NCBI GenBank assembly: GCA_964422185.1
Contig: CAYRAG010000068.1
Location: forward strand, 1-7,496
Direction: 5' to 3'
Origin: CALXCT01 sp964422185
GTDB taxonomy: Bacteria; Bacillota; Clostridia; Oscillospirales; Oscillospiraceae
DNA: 7,496 bases
Shown here: piece by piece, positions 1 through 5,669 of the stretch
How the letters are laid out: each line of letters starts with the position of its first letter
How positions within the stretch are numbered: position 1 is the stretch's first letter
Translations under genes and position numbers: made by a program
Notes under the pieces: model-generated
Told to the model about the DNA's origin: nothing
The model's database searches: none
The model's input: the letters and a program-made list of their open reading frames with translations, nothing else

Positions 1-187
1 CGCTGGCGACAGTGGCGGGGATCATCGCGATGTCGGTCCAGAAGAAAGTCAGGAACGACATGATGGCCGTGAACGCGAAGCAGGCACCCAGAGCGCCGCT
101 GAAGAACGGCATCTTCTGCCAGAAGCTGAGTTTTACACTGGCTTCCGCCACTGACGCGTTCGCAGTCTTTTGGCTGGTATCGCTCAT
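1..187 (-). CDS. GPH-family (MFS_2) cation symporter, N-terminal fragment
   Basis: This is the first 62 codons of a gene that runs off the left edge. The protein begins MSDTSQKTANASV, a short polar tail, then KLSFWQKMPFFSGALGA and a first membrane helix with FLTFFWTDI. That arrangement (LSFxxK, a Gly-rich turn, then F-L-x-F-F-x-T-D) is the N-terminal signature of glycoside-pentoside-hexuronide:cation symporters (MelB, YihO/YihP and relatives), 12-helix inner-membrane carriers. The start is well supported: AAAGGAGGA at 197-205 (reverse strand) lies 9 nt upstream of the ATG. The gene has its own promoter region, which closely resembles that of the glycyl radical enzyme, so I infer that it carries that enzyme's substrate or product. 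Substrate and cation cannot be told from this fragment. Family call fairly sure, substrate unknown. Confidence 0.72.
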   Translation of the reverse strand, partial: MSDTSQKTANASVAEASVKLSFWQKMPFFSGALGACFAFTAIMSFLTFFWTDIAMIPATVAS

Positions 188-399
188 TGTTTTTTCTCCT
201 CCTTTACATTCCTCACGAAACCTGTCCCCGGGGAAACCGCCATCTCTGCGGGGCTTTGCCCCGCGCCGCCGGACGGGGGTTTCGCCGGCCGCGGCCCGGA
301 TCGATCCCGGCGCGGCAGGCGCACCGGAGACAGCATCTGATTCTGGTCCGCACGGCGCTCCCGCCTCCCCCCGCGGGAACCGGGCCGGGCGAACCATTC
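188..399 (-). other. long GC-rich 5' leader of the transporter gene
   Basis: If transcription starts about 7 nt past the -10 at 408-413, the transporter mRNA has an untranslated leader of roughly 210 nt, about twice that of the glycyl radical enzyme. It is very GC-rich apart from the ribosome binding site. It can form a tight hairpin at 248-264 (GCGGGGC, AAA loop, GCCCCGC, read on the minus strand) and contains self-complementary blocks at 287-296 (GGCCGCGGCC) and 298-307 (GGATCGATCC). No U-run follows the 248-264 hairpin, so it is not a classical terminator. I recognise no riboswitch class. No convincing coding frame is seen here. Confidence 0.35.
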
Positions 400-416
400 T
401 TGTACACAGTATATAA
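400..416 (-). promoter_or_regulatory. promoter-overlapping 17-mer, transporter copy (candidate operator)
   Basis: On the minus strand this reads TTATATACTGTGTACAA. It is an imperfect inverted repeat (5 of 7 arm positions pair around a 3-nt centre) and matches the perfect version at 4226-4242 at 14 of 17 positions. The -10 hexamer lies inside it, so a bound protein would block RNA polymerase. The TTGTATA/TATACAA arms resemble sites used by GntR-type repressors, but no regulator gene is present in the window, so the binding protein is not identified. Confidence 0.55.
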
Positions 417-436
417 ATTTCCCCGGAATATTCCAT
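408..436 (-). promoter_or_regulatory. promoter of the transporter gene
   Basis: The -10 is TATACT (408-413) and the weak -35 is ATGGAA (431-436), separated by 17 nt. The same two hexamers with the same spacing occur upstream of the glycyl radical enzyme (4234-4262). A GGAATATTCC palindrome (425-434) overlaps the -35, and an ACAAAAC element lies at 461-467. The -35 matches consensus at only 3 of 6 positions, which fits a promoter needing an activator. The start site is inferred, near 401. Confidence 0.55.
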
Positions 437-554
437 ATCTATTGTGGAAATTTTTCCCCGGTTTTGTCACAGATAAAACATCCCGGAACACAACGATATC
501 TTGTCACCGTGCGGGAATCCCGGAAAATAAAGGAGTTTTGCTGTTTTTGAAAAT

Positions 555-576
555 AACATTGCGCCGCTAAAATGTT
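555..576 (-). promoter_or_regulatory. distal 22-bp inverted repeat, transporter copy
   Basis: AACATT, 10 nt, AATGTT: perfect 6-bp arms. A second copy of exactly the same length and outer arms (AACAT-N12-ATGTT) stands at 4382-4403. The gap to the promoter-overlapping 17-mer is 138 nt here and 139 nt there. Its position, about 119 bp upstream of the -35, suits an activator or a looping site. This is inference from conservation within the window only. Confidence 0.45.
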
Positions 577-608
577 GTTTTTAAAATAACAGGCGGCAGG
601 ATCAGTGA

Positions 609-637
609 CGGGGCGCCCGCCGGCGGCGGACGCCCCG
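609..637 (-). terminator. GC-rich hairpin after the activase gene, possible terminator
   Basis: CGGGGCG (609-615) pairs perfectly with CGCCCCG (631-637). The sequence between is itself GC-rich and self-complementary. It lies about 20 nt past the activase stop codon on the minus strand, where the GRE-activase transcript would be expected to end. No U-run follows directly; the nearest T-rich stretch is over 20 nt further on. It may therefore be a weak terminator or a 3'-end stabilising hairpin. Confidence 0.3.
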
Positions 638-658
638 CGTCTCTTCCGCGGCCGGATC

Positions 659-1618
659 TCAGTGAATGCGAACCCGGAGTCCGTACTCCTCCATCCAGCC
701 CTTGATCTGCTCCATCCGCGCGTCCGAGGGCGGCGTGGCCTCCAGCACTTTCGTGTCGCTGATGCGCAGGTACTTGGACACGCCCAGGTTGTGGTACGGC
801 AGCAGCTGCACCACCTCCACGGCGCTCCCCAGCTCCGCGCAGAACCGGCCGGTCTCCCGGATGTTGTCCTCGTCCTCGTTAAACTGCGGGATCACGGGGA
901 TCCGGATCTGCAGCTTCGCGCCGGCGGCGGCGAGTTTCTGGGCGTTTTCCAGAATCCGCTCGTTGGGCACGCCGATGATCTGCTTGTGCTTGGCGCTGTT
1001 CATGTGCTTGAGGTCGTAGAGGAACAGGTCAGACCAGGGCAGAATGCCCTCAATGGTCTCCCACGGGGCATATCCGGTGGTATCCACCGCGATGTGGATC
1101 CCCTCCGCTTTCAGGCGCTTCATGACTTCCCGCATGAAGTCCGCCTGGTACAGGCACTCCCCGCCGGAGAAAGTCACCCCGCCGTCCTCCCGGTAGAATT
1201 TCCGGTCCCGGAGCAGACGCTGCGTCAGCTCGTCCACGGTGTACTGCTTGCCGCAGATGGACAGCGCCCCCGGATAGCACTTTTCACAGCACGCGCCGCA
1301 GTGGTCGCAGAGATCCCGGATCACATGGATCTGCTGCACCTGCTTGCCCATGGCGTCCGTGATGAGCTCCCCCAGCTCGATGGCCTGTTTCGGGCAGGCC
1401 TCCATGCACCGGGAGCGGCACTCGTCCACCCCCTGGCAGCGCATGCTCATCCAGCTGAGCTGGGGATTGAACAGCTGGGACTCCGGGCTGTGGCACCACG
1501 GGCAGCGCAGCGGACATCCCTTGAAGAACGCCGTCGTCCGCACCCCGGGCCCGTCCTGCACGGAGAAGCTCTGGATGTCATATAGGATTCCTGTCAGCTG
1601 TGTAGACTGTTCCTGCAT
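659..1618 (-). CDS. glycyl radical enzyme activating enzyme (radical SAM, two extra 4Fe-4S clusters)
   Basis: This enzyme uses S-adenosylmethionine and a reduced 4Fe-4S cluster to abstract hydrogen from the glycine of its partner glycyl radical enzyme, encoded just upstream. The protein has 319 residues, the normal size for non-PFL activases. The radical SAM motif is C35-x3-C39-x2-C42 (KGCPLRCPWC). A ferredoxin-like insert follows: C61-x5-C67-x3-C71-x3-C75-P and C104-x2-C107-x2-C110-x3-C114, enough for two auxiliary clusters; the PFL activase lacks this insert. SGGE (151-154) is the SAM-binding motif, and DLKHM (202-206) is typical of the family. Start choice: the track of ATGs reads ATG-GAT-ATG; AGGGG abuts the first ATG (1622-1624) with no spacer but lies 6 nt from the second (1616-1618), which I prefer. 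It follows the GRE after 82 nt, probably on one transcript. Family call is very secure; its specificity follows the unnamed GRE. Confidence 0.93.
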   Translation of the reverse strand: MQEQSTQLTGILYDIQSFSVQDGPGVRTTAFFKGCPLRCPWCHSPESQLFNPQLSWMSMRCQGVDECRSRCMEACPKQAIELGELITDAMGKQVQQIHVIRDLCDHCGACCEKCYPGALSICGKQYTVDELTQRLLRDRKFYREDGGVTFSGGECLYQADFMREVMKRLKAEGIHIAVDTTGYAPWETIEGILPWSDLFLYDLKHMNSAKHKQIIGVPNERILENAQKLAAAGAKLQIRIPVIPQFNEDEDNIRETGRFCAELGSAVEVVQLLPYHNLGVSKYLRISDTKVLEATPPSDARMEQIKGWMEEYGLRVRIH

Positions 1619-1645
1619 ATCCATCCCCTGTTCCGCCGGCCCCGC

Positions 1646-1668
1646 CCCCGCGGCATGGCGCCGCGGGG
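1646..1668 (-). other. strong intercistronic hairpin between GRE and activase
   Basis: CCCCGCGGC (1646-1654) and GCCGCGGGG (1660-1668) form a perfect 9-bp stem with a 5-nt loop in the minus-strand transcript. No U-run follows, so full termination is unlikely. It starts some 30 nt after the GRE stop codon. An RNA barrier of this kind could protect the GRE message from 3' decay or lower activase expression. GREs are needed in much larger amounts than their activases, so this would make sense, but the effect is inferred. Confidence 0.5.
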
Positions 1669-1700
1669 ATGAGACCGGTCTGAGTCTTGTGTGTGTCCGC

Positions 1701-4124
1701 TTACAGAACCATCTCGGTCCGGCGGATCAGATCGTCCTGGGACTCCTTGAACACATCCACGAAGTAGGCGGAGAAGCCCGCCACCCGGACCACCAGATCC
1801 TTGTAGTTCTCCGGATGCTTCTGGGCGTCCCGGAGGGTGTCCCCGGAGACGATGTTCAGCTGCAGCTCCATGCCGCCGTTGTCAAAATAGGACTGCATGA
1901 CGCCCACCAGCTTCTGCAGGCCGTCCTCGGCCGCCAGGGAGGTGGGGTGGAATTTCATGTTGCACAGGGTGCCGTTGCCGTACTCCGTGTAGTCGAAGGT
2001 GAGCAGGGACTCCAGGGTGGTCACCGGGCCGCCCTTGTCCATGCCCTGCACCGGGGAGATGCCGTCGCTGAGGGGCTCGCCGGCCTTCCGGCCGTCCGGC
2101 GTGGCGGCGGTGAAGCTCCCGAACACCACATTCAGGGTCACCGGGTAGCAGCCCGCGGCGTAGTGGTTGCCCCGGGGGCCGGTGCAGCGGTTGATGGAGT
2201 CCGCGTAGGCTTTCGCGGCGAAGCCCATGTACTTGTCGCACTCGGGATCCGCGTTGCCCACCCGGGGGATGGAGCCGTTGATGATCTGGCGCAGCTCCTC
2301 GTAGCCCTCCCAGTTGTTCATGATGGCGTCGTAGAGCTCCCGGGTGGTGGCGATCTTCTTCTTGAAGCAGACCTGGTCGATGACATTCAGGGAGTCGGCC
2401 ACATTGCCCAGCCCGATGCAGGAGTTGCCGGTGGAGTTGAACATGGCGCCGCCCCACTGGACATCCTTGCCGCTCTCCATGCAGCCGGTCATGGTGGCGG
2501 ACACCATGGGCAGCGGCGTGTGGAACGAGCTCATGGACTCCCAGGCGTTCGTGCAGCTGGCGTGCCAGCCCATCCAGAAGTTGAACTGCGTCTGCACCGC
2601 TTCCATGACCTGCTCCATGCTGGTCATCTCATAGAGGTAGCCGGTGGCCGGGCCCTTCCTGGGGTTCTCCGGCGTGCCGGGGGCGTGCAGGGGGTTGATG
2701 CCGTTGTTGATGGCCATGAGGAACGCGTTGGCGATGTTGACATACGACTCCGCGCCGTCCCCGCCGGGCTGCGCCCACTCAAAGCCGCCCACGGACGGCT
2801 CCACGCAGCCCTCCAGGCTGTAGTTCCGGGCCAGCTCCAGGGGGATGCCCCGCTTCATGAGCGAGGGGATGATGACCTCGTCGTTCTCAAAGGTGGGGAT
2901 GCCGCCGCACACTTTCGTGCACTCAATGGCCGCCTCCCACAGCTCAAACGGCGTGCCCTTGTGGACGCGCAGCGCCTGAGGCGTGCTGAGGGAGAGCCGG
3001 CAGCTGGACTGCAGGAACATGTAGGTCACCGGGTTGCTGGCGTCCCGCCCCTCCATGTCCACGCCGCCGAGGGTGATGAGCTGTCCGCAGGTGTACCCGG
3101 GGTTGGACCGGGTGGCCCGCTCGCTCCAGATCTTGTTGCATTCCACGACCTTCAGGAAGAACATGTCCACCAGCTCCTGGGCGCGCTCCGGGGTGATGCG
3201 GCCCTCGGCCAGATCTTTCTCGTAGTAGCTGCCCAGGTACTGATCCATCCGCCCGAAGCTGATGCCGTGCAGCTGTCCGTCCAGGCACATGGCCAGCTGA
3301 TACAGCCAGATGCACTGCAGTGCGTCCTGGAAGTTGCGGCAGGGGTGCTCCATGATCCAGTTGAGGCTGTCCGCCATCTCCAGCAGCTCCGCCTTCCGGA
3401 CGGGATCCTCGCACAGGGCCGCCTGGCGGGCCGCCTCCGCGCCGTAGCGCTTGGACCAGATGATGATGCCGCCGCAGACGATGTCCACCGCGCGGTAGAA
3501 GTTATACCGGTAGATGTCGTCCCCGAAGATGCCGTTCTCCTCCAGGGCCTCCAGCTTCTCCCGCGCCTCCTTCTGAATCGCGCCGAACCCCTTCCGGGTG
3601 GCGGTCCAGAAGTTGGCCGTGAAGTGCCCCACCGGCGCCGGGGCGTTGCCGTGGGCGTTGAACGAGATGACGCCGCTCATGGACAGCTCGTCGCGCACCT
3701 TCCGGGGCAGATACTCCTCGAAGATGGCGCTCATGTTGTTCTTGAGCCAGTAGTCCCCGGTCTCCAGCAGGTACTGCTCGTCCTCGGGATCCAGCTCGTA
3801 CGGATCCACCTCCCGGGTGCGGATGTTATTCGAGCGCAGCTCCTCCATGAACCAGTCCCAGGAAGTCTCCGGGTACAGCGGGCAGTCCCGCACCTGCGTG
3901 CCCTGCCAGCCCACGATGACCTCGTCCTCGTTGATGAGGGTGGGCATGTTCTCGAACAGGTTGCGCAGGTTCTTCGCCCGCTTGAGAATTCCCGTCAGCT
4001 GGGGGTTGTTCTGATAGAACTCGGTGATCAGACGGTACCGGCTCAGATCGATTTTCGGCTTCGCGTTCCGGAACCGCTCCCGCATGGCCTTGACCCTGTC
4101 GCTGACCGGGCTTTTGACATACAT
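1701..4124 (-). CDS. glycyl radical enzyme of the dehydratase/lyase type, substrate unassigned
   Basis: An anaerobic enzyme that stores a radical on a backbone glycine and passes it to an active-site cysteine to attack its substrate. The 807-residue product fits the family (about 760-850). The PFL-like N-terminal domain covers roughly the first 660 residues and the C-terminal glycine radical domain the last 130 or so. The thiyl cysteine is C440 in GCVEP, with the partner glutamate E442; the radical glycine is G783 in VVRVAGFSAYF. Pyruvate formate-lyase has two adjacent cysteines at the active site and no such glutamate, so it is excluded. H286 sits where the first residue of the glycerol dehydratase His-Ser pair lies, but the following residue is Gly. 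The loop after the cysteine (GGFEWAQPGGDGAES) is longer than in glycerol dehydratase and differs from the hydroxyproline dehydratase and choline lyase loops I remember. Start: TAAGGAGG is 2 nt from the first ATG (4128-4130) but 8 nt from the second (4122-4124), which I chose. Candidate chemistries include sulfonate C-S cleavage, diol dehydration or decarboxylation; none is proven. Confidence 0.93.
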   Translation of the reverse strand: MYVKSPVSDRVKAMRERFRNAKPKIDLSRYRLITEFYQNNPQLTGILKRAKNLRNLFENMPTLINEDEVIVGWQGTQVRDCPLYPETSWDWFMEELRSNNIRTREVDPYELDPEDEQYLLETGDYWLKNNMSAIFEEYLPRKVRDELSMSGVISFNAHGNAPAPVGHFTANFWTATRKGFGAIQKEAREKLEALEENGIFGDDIYRYNFYRAVDIVCGGIIIWSKRYGAEAARQAALCEDPVRKAELLEMADSLNWIMEHPCRNFQDALQCIWLYQLAMCLDGQLHGISFGRMDQYLGSYYEKDLAEGRITPERAQELVDMFFLKVVECNKIWSERATRSNPGYTCGQLITLGGVDMEGRDASNPVTYMFLQSSCRLSLSTPQALRVHKGTPFELWEAAIECTKVCGGIPTFENDEVIIPSLMKRGIPLELARNYSLEGCVEPSVGGFEWAQPGGDGAESYVNIANAFLMAINNGINPLHAPGTPENPRKGPATGYLYEMTSMEQVMEAVQTQFNFWMGWHASCTNAWESMSSFHTPLPMVSATMTGCMESGKDVQWGGAMFNSTGNSCIGLGNVADSLNVIDQVCFKKKIATTRELYDAIMNNWEGYEELRQIINGSIPRVGNADPECDKYMGFAAKAYADSINRCTGPRGNHYAAGCYPVTLNVVFGSFTAATPDGRKAGEPLSDGISPVQGMDKGGPVTTLESLLTFDYTEYGNGTLCNMKFHPTSLAAEDGLQKLVGVMQSYFDNGGMELQLNIVSGDTLRDAQKHPENYKDLVVRVAGFSAYFVDVFKESQDDLIRRTEMVL

Positions 4125-4132
4125 AGACATAA

Positions 4133-4140
4133 CCTCCTTA
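4133..4140 (-). promoter_or_regulatory. ribosome binding site of the GRE gene
   Basis: TAAGGAGG on the minus strand is close to an ideal Shine-Dalgarno. It leaves only 2 nt before the ATG at 4128-4130 but 8 nt before the in-frame ATG at 4122-4124. The spacing favours the second ATG, shortening the protein by Met-Ser. The strength of the site fits an enzyme made in large amounts. Confidence 0.75.
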
Positions 4141-4144
4141 TTTC

Positions 4145-4198
4145 AGGCTTTTCAGCCTCTCTCACCGTGAAACCGGATCCCCGCTCCGGGGAATCCGG
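4145..4198 (-). other. two hairpins in the GRE 5' leader
   Basis: Read on the minus strand, the first hairpin (4173-4198) pairs CGGATTCCCCG-like and CGGGGATCCG arms around a 3-nt loop, with one bulged base. The second (4145-4158) is AGGCT, a GAAA tetraloop, AGCCT, placed 4 nt before the Shine-Dalgarno. Such hairpins near the 5' end can stabilise a message. No U-run follows the GC-rich stem, so attenuation is not indicated. Confidence 0.35.
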
Positions 4199-4225
4199 CA
4201 GGAACCGAACGGGCGCAGCGCACCC

Positions 4226-4242
4226 TTGTATATAGTATACAA
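4226..4242 (-). promoter_or_regulatory. promoter-overlapping 17-bp palindrome, GRE copy (candidate operator)
   Basis: TTGTATA-CTA-TATACAA on the minus strand: two perfect 7-bp arms around a 3-nt centre, with the -10 inside. The transporter has a 14/17 match in the same position relative to its promoter (400-416). The form suits a dimeric repressor, possibly of GntR type. The regulator is not encoded in the window. Confidence 0.62.
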
Positions 4243-4262
4243 AATTTTCCCGGAATTTCCAT
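4234..4262 (-). promoter_or_regulatory. promoter of the GRE-activase operon
   Basis: The -10 is TATACT (4234-4239), spacer 17 nt, and -35 is ATGGAA (4257-4262), identical to the transporter promoter. GGAAATTCC (4252-4260) overlaps the -35, and ACAAAAC (4288-4294) lies 25 nt upstream of it. The inferred start near 4227 gives a leader of about 100 nt. The poor -35 suggests that an activator is needed. Confidence 0.58.
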
Positions 4263-4381
4263 AGCGATTGGCAATATTTTTTACCCCGTTTTGTTGTGAA
4301 AAAAAACAACAGCGAAACCGCGACAGCCCGGATAGTGATATCAATCCAGTGATACCAACGGTTTCCCGCATTTTTAAAAGC

Positions 4382-4403
4382 AACATTGCATGGTATGGAT
4401 GTT
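4382..4403 (-). promoter_or_regulatory. distal 22-bp inverted repeat, GRE copy
   Basis: AACAT, 12 nt, ATGTT. The total length and outer arms equal those of the copy at 555-576, and the gap to the proximal palindrome is 139 nt against 138 nt. It lies between the GRE promoter and the rightward promoter at 4517, so it could in principle influence both, but only the minus-strand unit shares the wider arrangement. Confidence 0.45.
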
Positions 4404-4451
4404 ATCTGTCCCCGCCTCCCCAGGGCGGCGGATGGCGCCGGCCGGGCCGTT

Positions 4452-4489
4452 CCGGGGGTGATATGTCCCCCGGGGAACTTCCCGGGGTG
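4452..4489. other. overlapping GC hairpins in the divergent intergenic region
   Basis: CCGGGGG (4452-4458) pairs with CCCCCGG (4467-4473) across an 8-nt loop. The right arm can instead join a second hairpin ending in TTCCCGGGG, so the two are mutually exclusive. No T-run is seen on either side. The block lies upstream of both inferred promoters and is probably not transcribed from them, so its meaning is unclear; it may insulate the two units or be the remnant of a terminator. Confidence 0.25.
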
Positions 4490-4516
4490 ACCTGTGCACG
4501 CCCTGCGTCAAATTTC

Positions 4517-4545
4517 TTTACATCCCCCGGCTGATTTTGTATAAT
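4517..4545 (+). promoter_or_regulatory. sigma70-type promoter of the phosphatase-radical SAM operon
   Basis: TTTACA (4517-4522), a 17-nt spacer and a perfect TATAAT (4540-4545). The inferred start near 4552 gives a leader of about 30 nt before the GTG start codon at 4583. It is closer to consensus than either minus-strand promoter, suggesting steady expression without an activator. Confidence 0.75.
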
Positions 4546-4582
4546 CAGGGCAGAAAACGCCGTCTGAGGGAGGTGCCGCCGC

Positions 4583-5641
4583 GTGAGAGTGTGTTATCTG
4601 ATCCGGCACGGCGAGCCGGATTTTCCCGGCGGGGTGAAGACCTGCCTGGGCCGGCTGGATCTGCCGCTGTCCGAAACCGGCACGGCACAGGCCAGGCGCC
4701 TGGGCGCATACTTCCGGCCGCTGATGCCCCTGCGGGTCATCTCCAGCCCGCTGCAGCGCTGCCGCCAGACCGCCGCGGCCATCTCCCGGGAGGTGGAGAC
4801 ATCGGACGGTCTCATGGAGGTGGATATGGGCGCGTGGGACGGCCTGCCGTTTGACGAGATCCGCGCACGCTGGCCGGAGCTGTACCGCCTGCGCGGTCAG
4901 GACATGTTCCGCGCCGCCCCGCCGGGGGGCGAGTCGTTCCAGGCGGCCGGCATCCGCGCCATGGCGGCCCTCCGGGAGATTCTGGAGAAGTACCCGGACG
5001 AGGATCTCATCGTGGTGGCCCACAACGGGATCAACCGCGCCCTGTCCGCCGGTCTGGCCGGGCAGGAGGTGGACTTCCCGTTCCAACCCCAGCCGTACGC
5101 CAGCATCCTGCCCATCCTGCTGGACGGGGATCAGGTATACCCCGGCCGGTGCGTCCTGCCGGAGGATCTGCCGGAGCCCGTCCCGGACCGCGCCGAGTGC
5201 CTGGCGCTGCTCAACGAGTACGGCACCCCGGTTCCGGCCATCCGCCACGGCAGCGCGGTGGCCCGCAAAGCGGAGGAGCTGTGCGTGGCGCTTCAGGGAA
5301 AGGGCATCGTCCTCAACGCCGGGCTGATCCGCGCCGGCGCCCTGCTCCACGACATGGCGAAAGGCGCACCCCGCCACGCCGTTGCGGGCGCCCAGTGGCT
5401 GCGGGACAAAGGGTACCCCGCCGTGGCGGCCGTGGTGGGCAGCCATATGCGTATGCCGCCGGGCACCGTGCCCGCCTGGTCTGAGAAGACCGTGGTCTAC
5501 CTGGCGGACAAGCTCGTCCGGGGCACGCAGGCCGTGACTCTGGAGGAGCGGTTCTTCCCGGACGGGGCGCAGCCGTGCCCTTTCGCGGTGGAACAGTACA
5601 GGATTGCCGGCGCCCTGTGGAGCCGGCTGCAGGAGAAGTAA
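4583..5641 (+). CDS. histidine phosphatase-HD domain fusion protein
   Basis: A 352-residue cytoplasmic protein of two fused hydrolase domains. Residues 1-190 form a histidine phosphatase (phosphoglycerate mutase/CobC type): R8-H9-G10-E11 holds the phosphate-accepting histidine, with R59 in SSPLQRCRQTA, acidic E79 and the second histidine H147 in VVAHNG. Residues about 215-350 form an HD domain: H222, H256-D257 in LLHDMAKG, and D309 in YLADK, the complete metal-binding set. It starts at GTG; AGGGAGGT lies 8 nt upstream and the first codons begin the catalytic strand directly. It heads an operon with a radical SAM protein 28 nt downstream and a likely molybdenum hydroxylase. As I recall, similar phosphatase and HD domains occur with MobA-like nucleotidyltransferases in molybdenum hydroxylase gene sets; no nucleotidyltransferase is fused here. 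A role in removing phosphate or nucleotide groups during cofactor handling is inference; the substrate is unknown. Confidence 0.85.
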   Translation: MRVCYLIRHGEPDFPGGVKTCLGRLDLPLSETGTAQARRLGAYFRPLMPLRVISSPLQRCRQTAAAISREVETSDGLMEVDMGAWDGLPFDEIRARWPELYRLRGQDMFRAAPPGGESFQAAGIRAMAALREILEKYPDEDLIVVAHNGINRALSAGLAGQEVDFPFQPQPYASILPILLDGDQVYPGRCVLPEDLPEPVPDRAECLALLNEYGTPVPAIRHGSAVARKAEELCVALQGKGIVLNAGLIRAGALLHDMAKGAPRHAVAGAQWLRDKGYPAVAAVVGSHMRMPPGTVPAWSEKTVVYLADKLVRGTQAVTLEERFFPDGAQPCPFAVEQYRIAGALWSRLQEK

Positions 5642-5669
5642 ACCCCCATACAGGGAAAGGAGGTCCCGG

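Noticed and set aside
248..264. Rho-independent terminator in the transporter leader.
   Set aside because: The stem is strong but no U-run follows on either strand, so it was kept only as a leader hairpin.
605..1585. A 326-codon plus-strand frame opposite the activase.
   Set aside because: It lies antisense to a gene with full radical SAM and ferredoxin motifs, has no ribosome binding site, and its translation resembles no family.
1701..4124. Pyruvate formate-lyase (pflB) as the identity of the GRE.
   Set aside because: PFL has two adjacent active-site cysteines; here a single C440 stands in GCVEP with a glutamate two residues on. The activase also has the two-cluster ferredoxin insert that PFL activases lack.
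1701..4124. Naming the GRE as CutC, HypD, glycerol dehydratase or isethionate lyase.
   Set aside because: The loop sequence and pocket positions I can check do not match the first three, and I cannot recall the last well enough to decide; no diagnostic neighbour (CutD shell genes, P5C reductase, TRAP transporter, sulfite reductase) is in view.
1344..4235. A 963-codon open frame on the plus strand, antisense to the GRE.
   Set aside because: It is a shadow of strong G/C third-position bias in the GRE gene. Its product is low-complexity (rich in A, V, G, L, H and R) with no recognisable motif, while the minus strand encodes a complete GRE with catalytic residues.
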